Below, one piece after another: positions 18,389-27,959 of a stretch of 64,000 nt of DNA. The translations under genes were made by a program, and so were the position numbers. Each line of letters starts with the position of its first letter. The stretch's first letter is position 1. The DNA is from an uncultured Clostridia bacterium (GTDB taxonomy: Bacteria; Bacillota; Clostridia; Saccharofermentanales; Saccharofermentanaceae). The DNA lies in contig CAMJPC010000009.1 in NCBI GenBank assembly GCA_946407705.1, forward strand, positions 1 through 64,000. Direction: 5' to 3'. Below the pieces are notes generated by a model. That model had not been told where the DNA came from and ran no database searches. It was given only the letters and a program-made list of their open reading frames with translations.

Positions 18389-19579
18389 ATGATTTCAGAA
18401 AGGCTTAAGAAACAGTTGGCCGGCGGTTCGGCAATCCGTAAGATGTTTGAAGAAGGTAATCGTCTTAAAGCAATCTACGGTCCCGATAAAGTTTACGATT
18501 TCTCTATCGGCAATCCCGATCTTGAACCTCCTCATGAAGTTAGCGATGCATTAAAGGAACTCGCTTCCAATCCTACACCCGGTATGCACGGATACATGAG
18601 CAACAGTGGTTATGAATCAACCCGTGCTGCCATTGCTGCCAAGAAATCCGCTGAGTCCGGTCTGGAAATCAAAAGTGATGCCATCTGCATGACTGTAGGC
18701 GCTGCTTCAGCTATGAATGATGTTCTTCATTCACTTCTTGATCCTGAGGATGAAGTAATTGTCATAGCTCCTTACTTCATGGAATATAACGGATATATCG
18801 CAAATCATGGCGGAAAAGCAGTAATCGTCCAGACCGATGATAAGTTCATGCCTGTCATCAGCAGTATTGAAGCTGCCATCACAGCTAAGACAAAGGCGAT
18901 TATCATTAATTCACCTAATAATCCTTCCGGTGTTGTTTATCCTTCATCCCTCCTTTCTGAACTGAATGATATGCTCAAAGCACAGGATCATGTTATCCAT
19001 GTCATTTCCGATGAGCCTTATATCGATCTCGTTTACGACGGAATGACTGTTCCCTGTGCACTTAAATACATTGATAATCTGATCATTTGTTTCTCCTGGA
19101 GTAAGTCTCTTTCACTCCCCGGCGAGAGAATCGGTTATACACTCGTTTCTCCAAAGAATGCTGATTATGCTGATCTTACAGCTGCTATCGTTTTATCGAA
19201 CAGAACTCTCGGAAGCGTCAACGCACCTGCTATCTGGCAGCGCGTAATCGAGAAATCCCTCAACGCTAAAGTTGATGTTTCCAATTACGAGAACCGTCGT
19301 AATCTTCTCTATTCAAATATCGTCGATGCTGGTTTTGATTCAGTAAAGCCTAACGGAGCACTCTATATCTTCATGAATACTCCGGAAGGCCTCACCGATG
19401 ATCAATTCGCAGAATTGTGCGCTTCCAAGAATCTGTTGCTCGTTAAGGGTTCCAGTTTCTCCAGGCCCGGTTACTGCAGGCTCGCTTTCTGCGTTTCAGA
19501 GTCGACAATAAGGAATTCACGTCAAGCTTTCTTCGAGATTGCTGATGAGCTCGGAATTTCGCACCGTGCTTCACTCTGA
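18389..19579 (+). CDS. Pyridoxal-phosphate-dependent aminotransferase (aspartate aminotransferase-like)
   Basis: ORF track start 18374 is a TTG; the ATG at 18389 follows TTGGAGG. FSIGNPDLEPP, NSPNNPSGVVYP, SDEPYIDLVYDG, CFSWSKSLSLPGERIGY. Confidence 0.9.
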   Translation: MISERLKKQLAGGSAIRKMFEEGNRLKAIYGPDKVYDFSIGNPDLEPPHEVSDALKELASNPTPGMHGYMSNSGYESTRAAIAAKKSAESGLEIKSDAICMTVGAASAMNDVLHSLLDPEDEVIVIAPYFMEYNGYIANHGGKAVIVQTDDKFMPVISSIEAAITAKTKAIIINSPNNPSGVVYPSSLLSELNDMLKAQDHVIHVISDEPYIDLVYDGMTVPCALKYIDNLIICFSWSKSLSLPGERIGYTLVSPKNADYADLTAAIVLSNRTLGSVNAPAIWQRVIEKSLNAKVDVSNYENRRNLLYSNIVDAGFDSVKPNGALYIFMNTPEGLTDDQFAELCASKNLLLVKGSSFSRPGYCRLAFCVSESTIRNSRQAFFEIADELGISHRASL

Positions 19580-22500
19580 AAGCCAATCCCATAGGCCCTG
19601 CCGCTGAGCAGATAAGTAATAATCCGATTACCATGACAGGAGACGTACCGGCTCCTGTTTTTGGTATTCCGGGATGATTATATTTCAGTGTCTGATCTTT
19701 ATTCTTGAGATCTGCGTGCCTTACAACCTCAATGTCCTCCTTTTGTATTCCGGACTTTATCTCTTCTTCTGTTGCCACATCATATATGTTTTCGAAAATA
19801 ACTACCGATTCACCGAATTCCAAAGTTTCAGTATTAAATGTCAGCGGTACTTCTACAGTTCCGTTACTGCTTACCGGCTTAAACAGGACGCTGTTGGTTA
19901 CCGGTTTTCCGTCATTTAACATTGGTTTGCCATTTGATCTGTAAAGCGTTGCCACTGCACGGTAAGTATTTCCGACCGTGAATCCTTTATACGAGACCTT
20001 ATCTTTGATATTTGTTTTGGCAGCATAATCTGTTATGTTCTTCGTCCCCTTCGAACTGTTGGCAACTGTAGATGCAGTAGCTCTAAATACAGTCTGTTCT
20101 ATATCGTTTATGTCTTCGTGTGCTGCTATTATTGTTTTGCTCTTTGAATCTAAGAGTTTTTCGAATACAACAAATGCTGTATAGTCTTTTGTCAGTTTAA
20201 CTTTCTCGAATCTTATCTCAATTGAACCATCGGATCTTTCAGGAACGAAATCGATCGTTTTAGTGTATTTATTTCCATCTGAATCAACATATGCTTTACC
20301 GCTCGATTTATTCATCAATGTGCCTGTAAGCTGATACTTCCTGCCGGGCTTTAATCCCGAATAAGTAACAATATCAGTTATATCCGCAGTTTCAGAATAA
20401 GTAAGTGTTTTAGTTTTATTTGTTGTATCCCGAGCAGATGTCTTGATTCCCGGTACTGTTACAGTCTGGTCAACATCTGTGAGATCGAAATGGGTCATTA
20501 TATCTATACCGTCTGAAGAAAGACTTTCACCGGCAACGATTGAGCCTGAAAGAGCTGTTGTATCTACGTGTTCGAAAACAACTTTGACATATCCGTCTTT
20601 CTTGTCTGCTTTGAATTCAACAGATGCTGTATACGGTTTGCCGTTCGAATTAAGCAGTTTCTTGCCGGTTGCTTTTTCGAGCAGCGTTCCTGATATCTTA
20701 TACGTCTTCCCTATTATCAGATTTTTATAAGTTACATAATCAGTAAGTGACACGTCTTTTCCATATGAAGTGAGTTTCGAATTATCTTTATTTGAGTATT
20801 CATCTATCTTTCCATCGATCAGCTCGGTTTTTATGAACGGGACCGATACCTGCTGTTCAGCATTGTTTATGTCATCATGTTTGGCGTAAAGGATTTCTTT
20901 CCCTGAGCTGTCAATGATGTACAATTCCTCCATTACCGTTAAAGTCTCTCCTCCAAGCTTGGAGGCATCTATAACAAAAGGGATCATTATTGTTCCGCTT
21001 CTTTCATCTTCTGTTTTGATCTCAAAGATCTTATCTACCGGCTTTAGTATTTCCGTTCCGTCGGATTTGACTATCCACGCCTTAATCTTATATTGATATC
21101 CCATTATTAGATTCTTATACGTCAATTTATCAGTGATACTGACACCACATACTGCTGCTATCTGTTTTGAACCATTTGCGGTACTGACTGCTGTAGTTGA
21201 AATAGATGTTACATAATCATTGAAGTATTCGATTGCACCGTCTTTAATGTCAGTTACCGTGTTTTCGAAAAGCGTTGTTTTGTAGGCCTGCGTTAATGCA
21301 GGATCGTTATTCGAGCCTTTAACTATATCTTTAGCAAACCGTATTATTATTACTTTGATCTCTTTACTGGCTTTCATTCCTGACGGAGCTTTGATCTCTG
21401 ATATGACATAAGTTCCCTGAGGTACTATGTAATTACCTTTTGAATCAACAAAGAGCTTATCTCCTCCTGAATGATGCGTTTCATCATAGAAAACCTTTCC
21501 GTCAGCATCTGTTTTGAATAACCATTTCTTCGATGGCGTCTTATCTTTATGTGTCCCGTTTTCATAGAAACCTGCATAGTAATCAAGTTCAAACTCAATG
21601 CCATCCAAAGGAACCATTGATAATATGTCATCAGAAACATCAGTACTTTTGACCTTCTTTATGAGCCAATCAAATCTGGTAAATACCGGTTCATCTTTAA
21701 ATTCGATCTCGTTTCTTATACCATCACTGACAGTAAACATGATCTCATTCTTATCAAGATAAAGACCGTAGCCGGAATGAATCTCTTTTGCAATATAATC
21801 ACCTTCAGGCAGGAATATCGAACCGTCGCTGTTTAACTGGTTTGGAACAGTTATCCCGTCAGCATATTTAAATTGAGCCACATTACCGTCTTTTCCGAAA
21901 GTAATGCTTAATATCTGCTTACCATTATCCTTATAACAGATCTCGTATTCAGTTCCTTCAGGTGAATAAAGGCTCAGATCAACAACATGATCTTCACAAG
22001 GGTTTATCTTTTTCCTGAAGTAAGCTTTACCTGTCTTATATTCTTCGGTGAGATGGATACTTTCATCAAGTATCTGATATATCGTTGCATCGCCCGAATA
22101 ATATGTGACTGCCTCATTTCCTTCCTGATGTATCTTAACAAGCAATGGTTTATCAGGGCCGGGCACTCTGTAACCGTCAGGAGCTGATATTTCTTTAATT
22201 ACATATGTGCCAATAGGGAGCACTGTTCCGGAATCGATATGACTCATATATTCATTTTCAGCGCCTTCAGCCAATCTAAGGCTGCTGATTTCGTAAACTG
22301 TTCCGTTTAGTCTGTCTTCAGAATCTTTGATCAAAGCAGAACCTTTGCACTCGATAAGTCTGTTTCCGTCTTTGTCATAGATATCTTTATAACTGTCAAT
22401 GCTTACGGAATCATAGTACTCAACTCTGAATACTGCTCCCTGCAATGATTTTTCCGTTATGCTGTTCCATCCTGATGTATCCTTTTTCAAGATCCTTAAC

Positions 22501-24614
22501 TTAAGTGATTTGCCAAGTGGTTCGTCTTTGAGTTTTACCGTGTACAATCCGGTTGAATCTGCTTTGGAGAAATTCACATTGTACTTTACCGGATCCAGAA
22601 TAAAACCTTTACCAGCTGAAATTTCGCAAACATAATAACTTGTACTGTAATCCTTGATCTCAAACACATCTGTCTTACCTTCAGCGTCAATGACAAATTC
22701 ATGCACCAAAGTTCCCGAAGCCTTATAAAGACCGTATTTAGTTCCTTCAATTGAATAACATGCATTGTTAAAAGTCATTTCGGGTGCTGATGATGCTTTC
22801 GTAACGGTAACCTTAATATCTCTGTAAAATGTCTCATAATTCAGGGCAGCAACATGAGTGTATGTTTTGCTCCCGGATCCGCCTTCAGATTTGGAATACG
22901 GCACACCTGCTGTCTGATCGCCTCCGGGTGCGTCATATACCTTTTTACCCGAACCTGCATATATTGCAGCGTGGGTCCATACAAAGCCTGAAGATTTGTA
23001 ACCGCCGAAAAGAAGAATACTCCCTTTCTTGGCGCCTAACTTTTTGATCGCTGCCGTAAGACCGCCTGCTTTCTTTATATTTATGCCGCCGGGATGACCA
23101 ATCGCATGGGGAGATTTTTCAGACCATGTGGTACAACCGTCAACAAGGTGATATCTGGAATTTGACAGGCTGGTTCCGTTGTAAGTCACGTTGCCGTTGC
23201 TTCTTTTGAGACCGGATATCTTTCCGTTTGTAACCTTTAATCCAGATATGAGATGCAAAGCCTGTGCATATGCGAGATTAACATATCTCATACAGTCAGC
23301 CTGGCCGTTACCCGTACCGTATTCCACACCTTTCATTGCTTTGCACGCTGCAATTACGGCCGTTCCAAAGTCTTGAGATCTGTGGTATCCGACTGCATAG
23401 AGCTCTTTGGCTGTAGGCCAGGTCATAGATGATTTGTTTATCGAAAACTCAGGTTCTTCATTTCCCTCCTGCTGTGTGTTTTCAGACTCTGCTTCTGATT
23501 CACTTTCTTTTTCGCTTTCAGTAGCAGACTCTGATTCATTTTCTTCTTTCTTTTCACGATATTCAGTTGCGCATTCTGATGTCTTACCGGAGATCATAAG
23601 GCCTGCGAATATTGCCGCGGCTTCAGAGGTTGATCCTGACCGGACATAATAATCTACTGCTTTTCCGTAATTTGATTTATCGATTTTATATCCGTCGCCG
23701 TCTATCGATCCTACCGTTATGACGTTTTTTATGCCTGCAGGGATATATCCAGATGCGTCACTGTTATTATTGCCTGCTGATGCTATTACCTTGATGCCTT
23801 GTTTTATTGCCTCTTCTACCAGCGAAATGAATCCTTCGTAGTCACCGCTATTCTTCAACGAAATGGCCATGAGGATATAGTCAACTTTATGATCGATCGC
23901 ATACCTTAGTCCGGCATAGACGTCTGAAAGTTTACCCTTTCCGTTATCTCCAATGGCTTTGATCGAAATTATATATGCTTCATCAGTCTGACCCAGGATA
24001 AGCGATGACATGGATGTTCCGTGTCCGTTTTTATCAGAACCGTCATCTCCCAAGACCGATATCTTCTCGTTTGCAAGATCAGAACCAGTATCAATGATCG
24101 CTATCCTGGTTTTGGCATTTGGATTTACCTTGATTTCTCTAAAGACAAACTTGTTTTCATCAGAGCAAAGTCCAACATTTGCATCAATACTGTAATCGAT
24201 GTCTTTCTTATCAAGCGTCTTGAGTGCAGCTTCATAATCCTTCTTGTTCTTAAATGACATTACACACGAGCCGCCATAATCGACACCTTCAGCTCCTGAT
24301 ATGTCAGGCATTCCCTTCTTTGAAGAAGCAGCGATCCTGTACTGTTTAGGAAGTTTGGATACCTTCTTGACGAATTCTTTTCCGTTGCGCGCTTCCGTTA
24401 TGGTATCTTTGGTTTGCGTTTCAGGTGTTTTTCCCGTTGCGATCGTGGTCGGTATAACCGATTCGGAATGAGAAGCTTGCGAAGCTTCGGAAGATTCGGT
24501 TACCTGTGTCTCTTCCTTATTCACATCTGCATTTACCGGTGTGAACATCAAAAGCTGATTAACGATCAGAAGCAGTATCAAAATGATATATGGCAGTTTT
24601 TTATTCCTTTTCAT
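19443..24614 (-). CDS. Giant wall-anchored surface protein: S8 subtilase-like + NlpC/P60-like + SpaA-like and VaFE repeats + sortase motif IPKTG
   Basis: ORF 1723 aa; signal peptide; IAIIDTGSD / KNGHGTSMSS / GSTSEAAAIFAG triad; ADCMRYVNLAY...FVWTHAAIYAG; repeated SLTDYVTYKNLIIGKTYKISGTLLEKATGK / DVDQTVTVPGIKT repeats; GIPKTGAGTSPVMVIGLLLICS. Confidence 0.85.
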   Translation of the reverse strand: MKRNKKLPYIILILLLIVNQLLMFTPVNADVNKEETQVTESSEASQASHSESVIPTTIATGKTPETQTKDTITEARNGKEFVKKVSKLPKQYRIAASSKKGMPDISGAEGVDYGGSCVMSFKNKKDYEAALKTLDKKDIDYSIDANVGLCSDENKFVFREIKVNPNAKTRIAIIDTGSDLANEKISVLGDDGSDKNGHGTSMSSLILGQTDEAYIISIKAIGDNGKGKLSDVYAGLRYAIDHKVDYILMAISLKNSGDYEGFISLVEEAIKQGIKVIASAGNNNSDASGYIPAGIKNVITVGSIDGDGYKIDKSNYGKAVDYYVRSGSTSEAAAIFAGLMISGKTSECATEYREKKEENESESATESEKESESEAESENTQQEGNEEPEFSINKSSMTWPTAKELYAVGYHRSQDFGTAVIAACKAMKGVEYGTGNGQADCMRYVNLAYAQALHLISGLKVTNGKISGLKRSNGNVTYNGTSLSNSRYHLVDGCTTWSEKSPHAIGHPGGINIKKAGGLTAAIKKLGAKKGSILLFGGYKSSGFVWTHAAIYAGSGKKVYDAPGGDQTAGVPYSKSEGGSGSKTYTHVAALNYETFYRDIKVTVTKASSAPEMTFNNACYSIEGTKYGLYKASGTLVHEFVIDAEGKTDVFEIKDYSTSYYVCEISAGKGFILDPVKYNVNFSKADSTGLYTVKLKDEPLGKSLKLRILKKDTSGWNSITEKSLQGAVFRVEYYDSVSIDSYKDIYDKDGNRLIECKGSALIKDSEDRLNGTVYEISSLRLAEGAENEYMSHIDSGTVLPIGTYVIKEISAPDGYRVPGPDKPLLVKIHQEGNEAVTYYSGDATIYQILDESIHLTEEYKTGKAYFRKKINPCEDHVVDLSLYSPEGTEYEICYKDNGKQILSITFGKDGNVAQFKYADGITVPNQLNSDGSIFLPEGDYIAKEIHSGYGLYLDKNEIMFTVSDGIRNEIEFKDEPVFTRFDWLIKKVKSTDVSDDILSMVPLDGIEFELDYYAGFYENGTHKDKTPSKKWLFKTDADGKVFYDETHHSGGDKLFVDSKGNYIVPQGTYVISEIKAPSGMKASKEIKVIIIRFAKDIVKGSNNDPALTQAYKTTLFENTVTDIKDGAIEYFNDYVTSISTTAVSTANGSKQIAAVCGVSITDKLTYKNLIMGYQYKIKAWIVKSDGTEILKPVDKIFEIKTEDERSGTIMIPFVIDASKLGGETLTVMEELYIIDSSGKEILYAKHDDINNAEQQVSVPFIKTELIDGKIDEYSNKDNSKLTSYGKDVSLTDYVTYKNLIIGKTYKISGTLLEKATGKKLLNSNGKPYTASVEFKADKKDGYVKVVFEHVDTTALSGSIVAGESLSSDGIDIMTHFDLTDVDQTVTVPGIKTSARDTTNKTKTLTYSETADITDIVTYSGLKPGRKYQLTGTLMNKSSGKAYVDSDGNKYTKTIDFVPERSDGSIEIRFEKVKLTKDYTAFVVFEKLLDSKSKTIIAAHEDINDIEQTVFRATASTVANSSKGTKNITDYAAKTNIKDKVSYKGFTVGNTYRAVATLYRSNGKPMLNDGKPVTNSVLFKPVSSNGTVEVPLTFNTETLEFGESVVIFENIYDVATEEEIKSGIQKEDIEVVRHADLKNKDQTLKYNHPGIPKTGAGTSPVMVIGLLLICSAAGPMGLAFRVKHGAKFRAHQQSRRKLDVNSLLSTLKRRKRACSNRAWRNWNP

Positions 24615-24629
24615 ATAACTGCCTCCGTC

Positions 24630-25592
24630 TTAAGACACATCTTCTTCGATCGATGCCCTGGATATTCTGCGATCACTTAATGAGAAAAGATAAATACTGT
24701 CAGAAAGCCTTTCAGACGGTCTTACACTCTCGTAATTCGTTGTCTTAACGATATTTGCAAGTCTGTTTTGCTTCACATAAGTCTCGGCTGAAAGCACGAT
24801 GAGATCATGAACGGATGAAGGCAGAATGTAACAGTCTGTACCGATCTTTTCGGCAACTTCTGCGATTACGTCTTCATAAAGGAGTGCATTAGCTCCGAAA
24901 AAGTCGTGACGGTTTGTAAGCACGTATACACGTTCTTTTTCCGGAGTCTTCGTGTAACCCGGAAATGCTTCCTTGATCTCTGTCTCATCCGCGCCCCATT
25001 TACGCATCAAGCGTCTCATCATCACTTCTATCCTTTCTGCTTTGAATGGAAAGAGCCTCTTGGTATTTACGTATGCGAAATCGTACAATTCATCTTCGGT
25101 AAACCCTTCCGCCGCGGCTATATCATTCGTTATAAGAAATCCCGATACACCGTTGTTACTGATCCCTGTAATAGCCCTGTAAACGACAGATAGATCCTCG
25201 AAATTCCTGTGAGGGCACCTTGTAAGCATTTCGATGTTATCTGCGGTGTTTACTATCTGAAAAACTATCTTTTCCTTCACCTTGGAGAAGTCCAGGGACA
25301 GGATGTTCTTAGGAATGTACTTGATCGATTCCTCAAGATAAACAGCCTGTTCTGCCATCGTCTTCTCGAACGATCCCGATTCCTCATACTGTGCATAGAG
25401 CCTCTCCATATAGAAGGTCGGTGCAATGAATGATTTACAAGGTGCCTTTGGCTTGATCGCTATCCCTGTAAGCACTTCGTTGAGCTTAGGCACCTGATGA
25501 AGCTCAAGCTTGCAATCAGAGTATTTCTCAGGCAGATAATCAATTAATTCATTCATTACCCGCTCTTGAAACTCTTCGTAACTCATCAACAT
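24630..25592 (-). CDS. DUF5688-like protein
   Basis: ORF track start 25667 overlaps a hairpin; the ATG at 25592 follows AGGAGG. MLMSYEEFQERVMNELIDYLPEKYSD...; family assignment from memory. Confidence 0.7.
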   Translation of the reverse strand: MLMSYEEFQERVMNELIDYLPEKYSDCKLELHQVPKLNEVLTGIAIKPKAPCKSFIAPTFYMERLYAQYEESGSFEKTMAEQAVYLEESIKYIPKNILSLDFSKVKEKIVFQIVNTADNIEMLTRCPHRNFEDLSVVYRAITGISNNGVSGFLITNDIAAAEGFTEDELYDFAYVNTKRLFPFKAERIEVMMRRLMRKWGADETEIKEAFPGYTKTPEKERVYVLTNRHDFFGANALLYEDVIAEVAEKIGTDCYILPSSVHDLIVLSAETYVKQNRLANIVKTTNYESVRPSERLSDSIYLFSLSDRRISRASIEEDVS

Positions 25593-25624
25593 AAATATGT
25601 CCTCCTGACTGATTTTTACGCATG

Positions 25625-25664
25625 AAAAAACGCACCCACGAACCAAAGGTTCGAAAGGTGCGTT
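25625..25664 (-). terminator. Rho-independent terminator / possible leader attenuator
   Basis: On the - strand: AACGCACC-TTT-CGAACC-TTT-GGTTCG-TG-GGTGCGTT-TTTT. Confidence 0.8.
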
Positions 25665-25681
25665 CATTCATTTGCATTATC

Positions 25682-25710
25682 AGTATAAGAGGTTATCTAG
25701 TCTCATTCAA
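25682..25710 (-). promoter_or_regulatory. Sigma-A-like promoter TTGAAT-N17-TATACT
   Basis: Read on the - strand between the thiN stop (25734) and the hairpin at 25664. Confidence 0.55.
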
Positions 25711-25733
25711 TATCTAAAAGTCTCAACTTTTCA

Positions 25734-26384
25734 TCACTCATTATTAGTAACGATTACAGCAAGCAATCCCTCTTTTATTGATACCGTAAACTCGGAAACA
25801 CCGTCTTTTGGCCTGTTTGAAAAAGACAGAGATTTACCGAATGACAATGTTGCATTGTCCAGCGGATAATAAAGACCTTTTAAAGTAACCCCTTCCACGT
25901 TTTTATCGGCAGACAAAGGTACTAAAGAAACAGATGAATCATTGCCCCATTTATCGAGTTTAAGCGTAACAGAATCATTGCCTGAAAGGAAATTGACTTC
26001 GGTCACGCCATCATCAAGAACGATGTTACGGCCTTCAGAATAAAGCTTTGCCGCAATCTGGATATTGGCGATTATGTGATCGAGCCTTCCTGTCAGAGGG
26101 CATACGACCGTTACACTGTCATCCTCCGGAATAAATGTCAGAGCGATTTCAGTATCCGTCATGTCCTTTTCGACAGGATATTTCATGATGGGAATTCCGG
26201 TTTCCTTTATTGATTCCAATCCCTCTTCGCTGACTGAATCCATGTCTCCTACAGCCATTTCGGGTGTAATGCCGTATTTGAGACAGAAATCTATGCCCCT
26301 GTCTGCTGCGATAACATGATCTTTACCGATAATATCAGCGGCCTTTGAAGTAAGCGGGCCGCCTGTTATCACATAGTAATGCAT
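25734..26384 (-). CDS. thiN: Thiamine diphosphokinase
   Basis: ORF 216 aa; VIAADRGIDFCLKYGITPEMAVGDMDSV, PVEKDMTDTEIAL, PLTGRLDHIIANI. Confidence 0.92.
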   Translation of the reverse strand: MHYYVITGGPLTSKAADIIGKDHVIAADRGIDFCLKYGITPEMAVGDMDSVSEEGLESIKETGIPIMKYPVEKDMTDTEIALTFIPEDDSVTVVCPLTGRLDHIIANIQIAAKLYSEGRNIVLDDGVTEVNFLSGNDSVTLKLDKWGNDSSVSLVPLSADKNVEGVTLKGLYYPLDNATLSFGKSLSFSNRPKDGVSEFTVSIKEGLLAVIVTNNE

Positions 26385-27028
26385 GCTTTAAGATCCTCAA
26401 CAGCCTTTCCTGGATCATCATCGTTGAAAACAGCGCTTCCTGCAACAAAATACCTGGCGCCCGAATCATAAGCTTCCTTAATGGTCTTCTTGTTGATGCC
26501 GCCGTCAACGGAAAGGAATGTTTTAGCTCCAGCTGCGTCAATGGCATTCCTTACGGCACTGATCCTCTCGTCAGAACCATCAAGATATGTACTGCCGCCA
26601 AAACCGGGTACTACTGTCATTACAAGGATAAGATCCACTTTATCTACGAAAGGAATAACCTTTTCTATAGGTGTATGAGGATGAATCGAAATACCGACTT
26701 TAAGACCGTAAGACCTAATGAGAGCGATCAAACCATCGGGATCTTCGGTGCATTCGATATGGAAAGTAAGCATGTTTGCACCGGCATCAACAAATGGCTT
26801 AACAAACTTCTCAGGATTTGTAAGCATGAGATGCACGTCGAAAAACAGGTTGGTGTATCTTCTGATAGATTCAACTACGGGAACTCCGATCGAAAGATTA
26901 TCAACGAAATGTCCGTCCATAACATCAAGATGAAGGTAATTGGTCTTTCCCTCAACAGCCTTGATATCACGCATGAGATATCCGAAATCAGCAGCAAGCA
27001 GTGACGGCGCTATCTCAAAATCATTCAT
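26369..27028 (-). CDS. rpe: Ribulose-phosphate 3-epimerase
   Basis: ORF 219 aa; APSLLAADFGYL, HLDVMDGHFVDNLSIG, MTVVPGFGGSTYL, VDGGINKKT. Confidence 0.95.
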   Translation of the reverse strand: MNDFEIAPSLLAADFGYLMRDIKAVEGKTNYLHLDVMDGHFVDNLSIGVPVVESIRRYTNLFFDVHLMLTNPEKFVKPFVDAGANMLTFHIECTEDPDGLIALIRSYGLKVGISIHPHTPIEKVIPFVDKVDLILVMTVVPGFGGSTYLDGSDERISAVRNAIDAAGAKTFLSVDGGINKKTIKEAYDSGARYFVAGSAVFNDDDPGKAVEDLKACITM

Positions 27029-27948
27029 AATCTTTTCCTCCGTTTGTAGTTGTTACGGTTATCATACAGTTCTTTATAGAACTCTCTGTATCTTTGCATT
27101 CTGCCCTCGTCTATCATACACTTTTGAAACGCTTCGTCCACAGCACAACCTGCTTCTCCGACATGACCGCAGTCGTCATATCTGCAATCGGAAGCGTATT
27201 TGATTATCTCAGGATATCCTTTGCAGACATCCTTATGTGTAATCCCGAGATCGAAAAGCGATAAAGACGTAAATCCGGGTGTATCTGTAATGAATCCGTC
27301 CCCGAAATCATGAAGTTCACAGTGACGGGTAGTATGTTTTCCCCTCTTAAGCTTAACGCTTATCTCGTCGGTTTCCATGGCACGGATGCCGAGGATCCTG
27401 TTGCAAAGAGAACTCTTTCCTACTCCCGAAGGCCCCGCAAAAGCAGAAATTCCGCTTCCGGTAAGTGCCATGAGAGTATCTTTGGATACCGGATTGTCAG
27501 GCGAAGATATCATGACATCAAAGCCGGCTGACTCATAGATACTTGAAAGCTTATTGGCTTCTTCCTCGCCCAGATCACTCTTGGTAAATATGATGACAGG
27601 CTTGATCCCCAGAACTCCTGATATGATCAGCATCTTATCCAGAAGCTTAAGATCCGGGACCGGTTCTGTTACCGAAAAGGTCAGCAGAAGATAATCGACA
27701 TTGGCAAGCGGAGGCCGTTGAAGACTGTTCCTTCGCGGAGCAAAAGCACTGATAACATAAGGAATGTCTACATCGCCCGAATCTTCAATATATACGGTAT
27801 CTCCTGCCTGCGGAACGAAATCCTTCTGTCTGAATACACCTCTGACCGAGCAGAATACTTTCTTTGTACCTGAATCATCGCTGATCCGGACAGTGTAGAT
27901 CCCGCCAATACCTTTGGTAATTATCCCTTCAATTCTGCCATCACCCAT
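27025..27948 (-). CDS. rsgA: Ribosome small subunit-dependent GTPase A
   Basis: ORF 307 aa; FTKSDLGEEE, FAGPSGVGKSSLCNRIL, KRGKHTTRHCELHDF, DTPGFTSL. Confidence 0.95.
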   Translation of the reverse strand: MGDGRIEGIITKGIGGIYTVRISDDSGTKKVFCSVRGVFRQKDFVPQAGDTVYIEDSGDVDIPYVISAFAPRRNSLQRPPLANVDYLLLTFSVTEPVPDLKLLDKMLIISGVLGIKPVIIFTKSDLGEEEANKLSSIYESAGFDVMISSPDNPVSKDTLMALTGSGISAFAGPSGVGKSSLCNRILGIRAMETDEISVKLKRGKHTTRHCELHDFGDGFITDTPGFTSLSLFDLGITHKDVCKGYPEIIKYASDCRYDDCGHVGEAGCAVDEAFQKCMIDEGRMQRYREFYKELYDNRNNYKRRKRL

Positions 27949-27959
27949 ATTTGAAGACC

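Noticed and set aside
20900-24300. Multiple + strand ORFs opposite the giant surface protein
   Set aside because: Short, without RBS or family motifs, and antisense to a clearly coding frame.
25593-25667. N-terminal extension of the DUF5688-like ORF
   Set aside because: It translates the terminator hairpin; the AGGAGG site points to the ATG at 25592.
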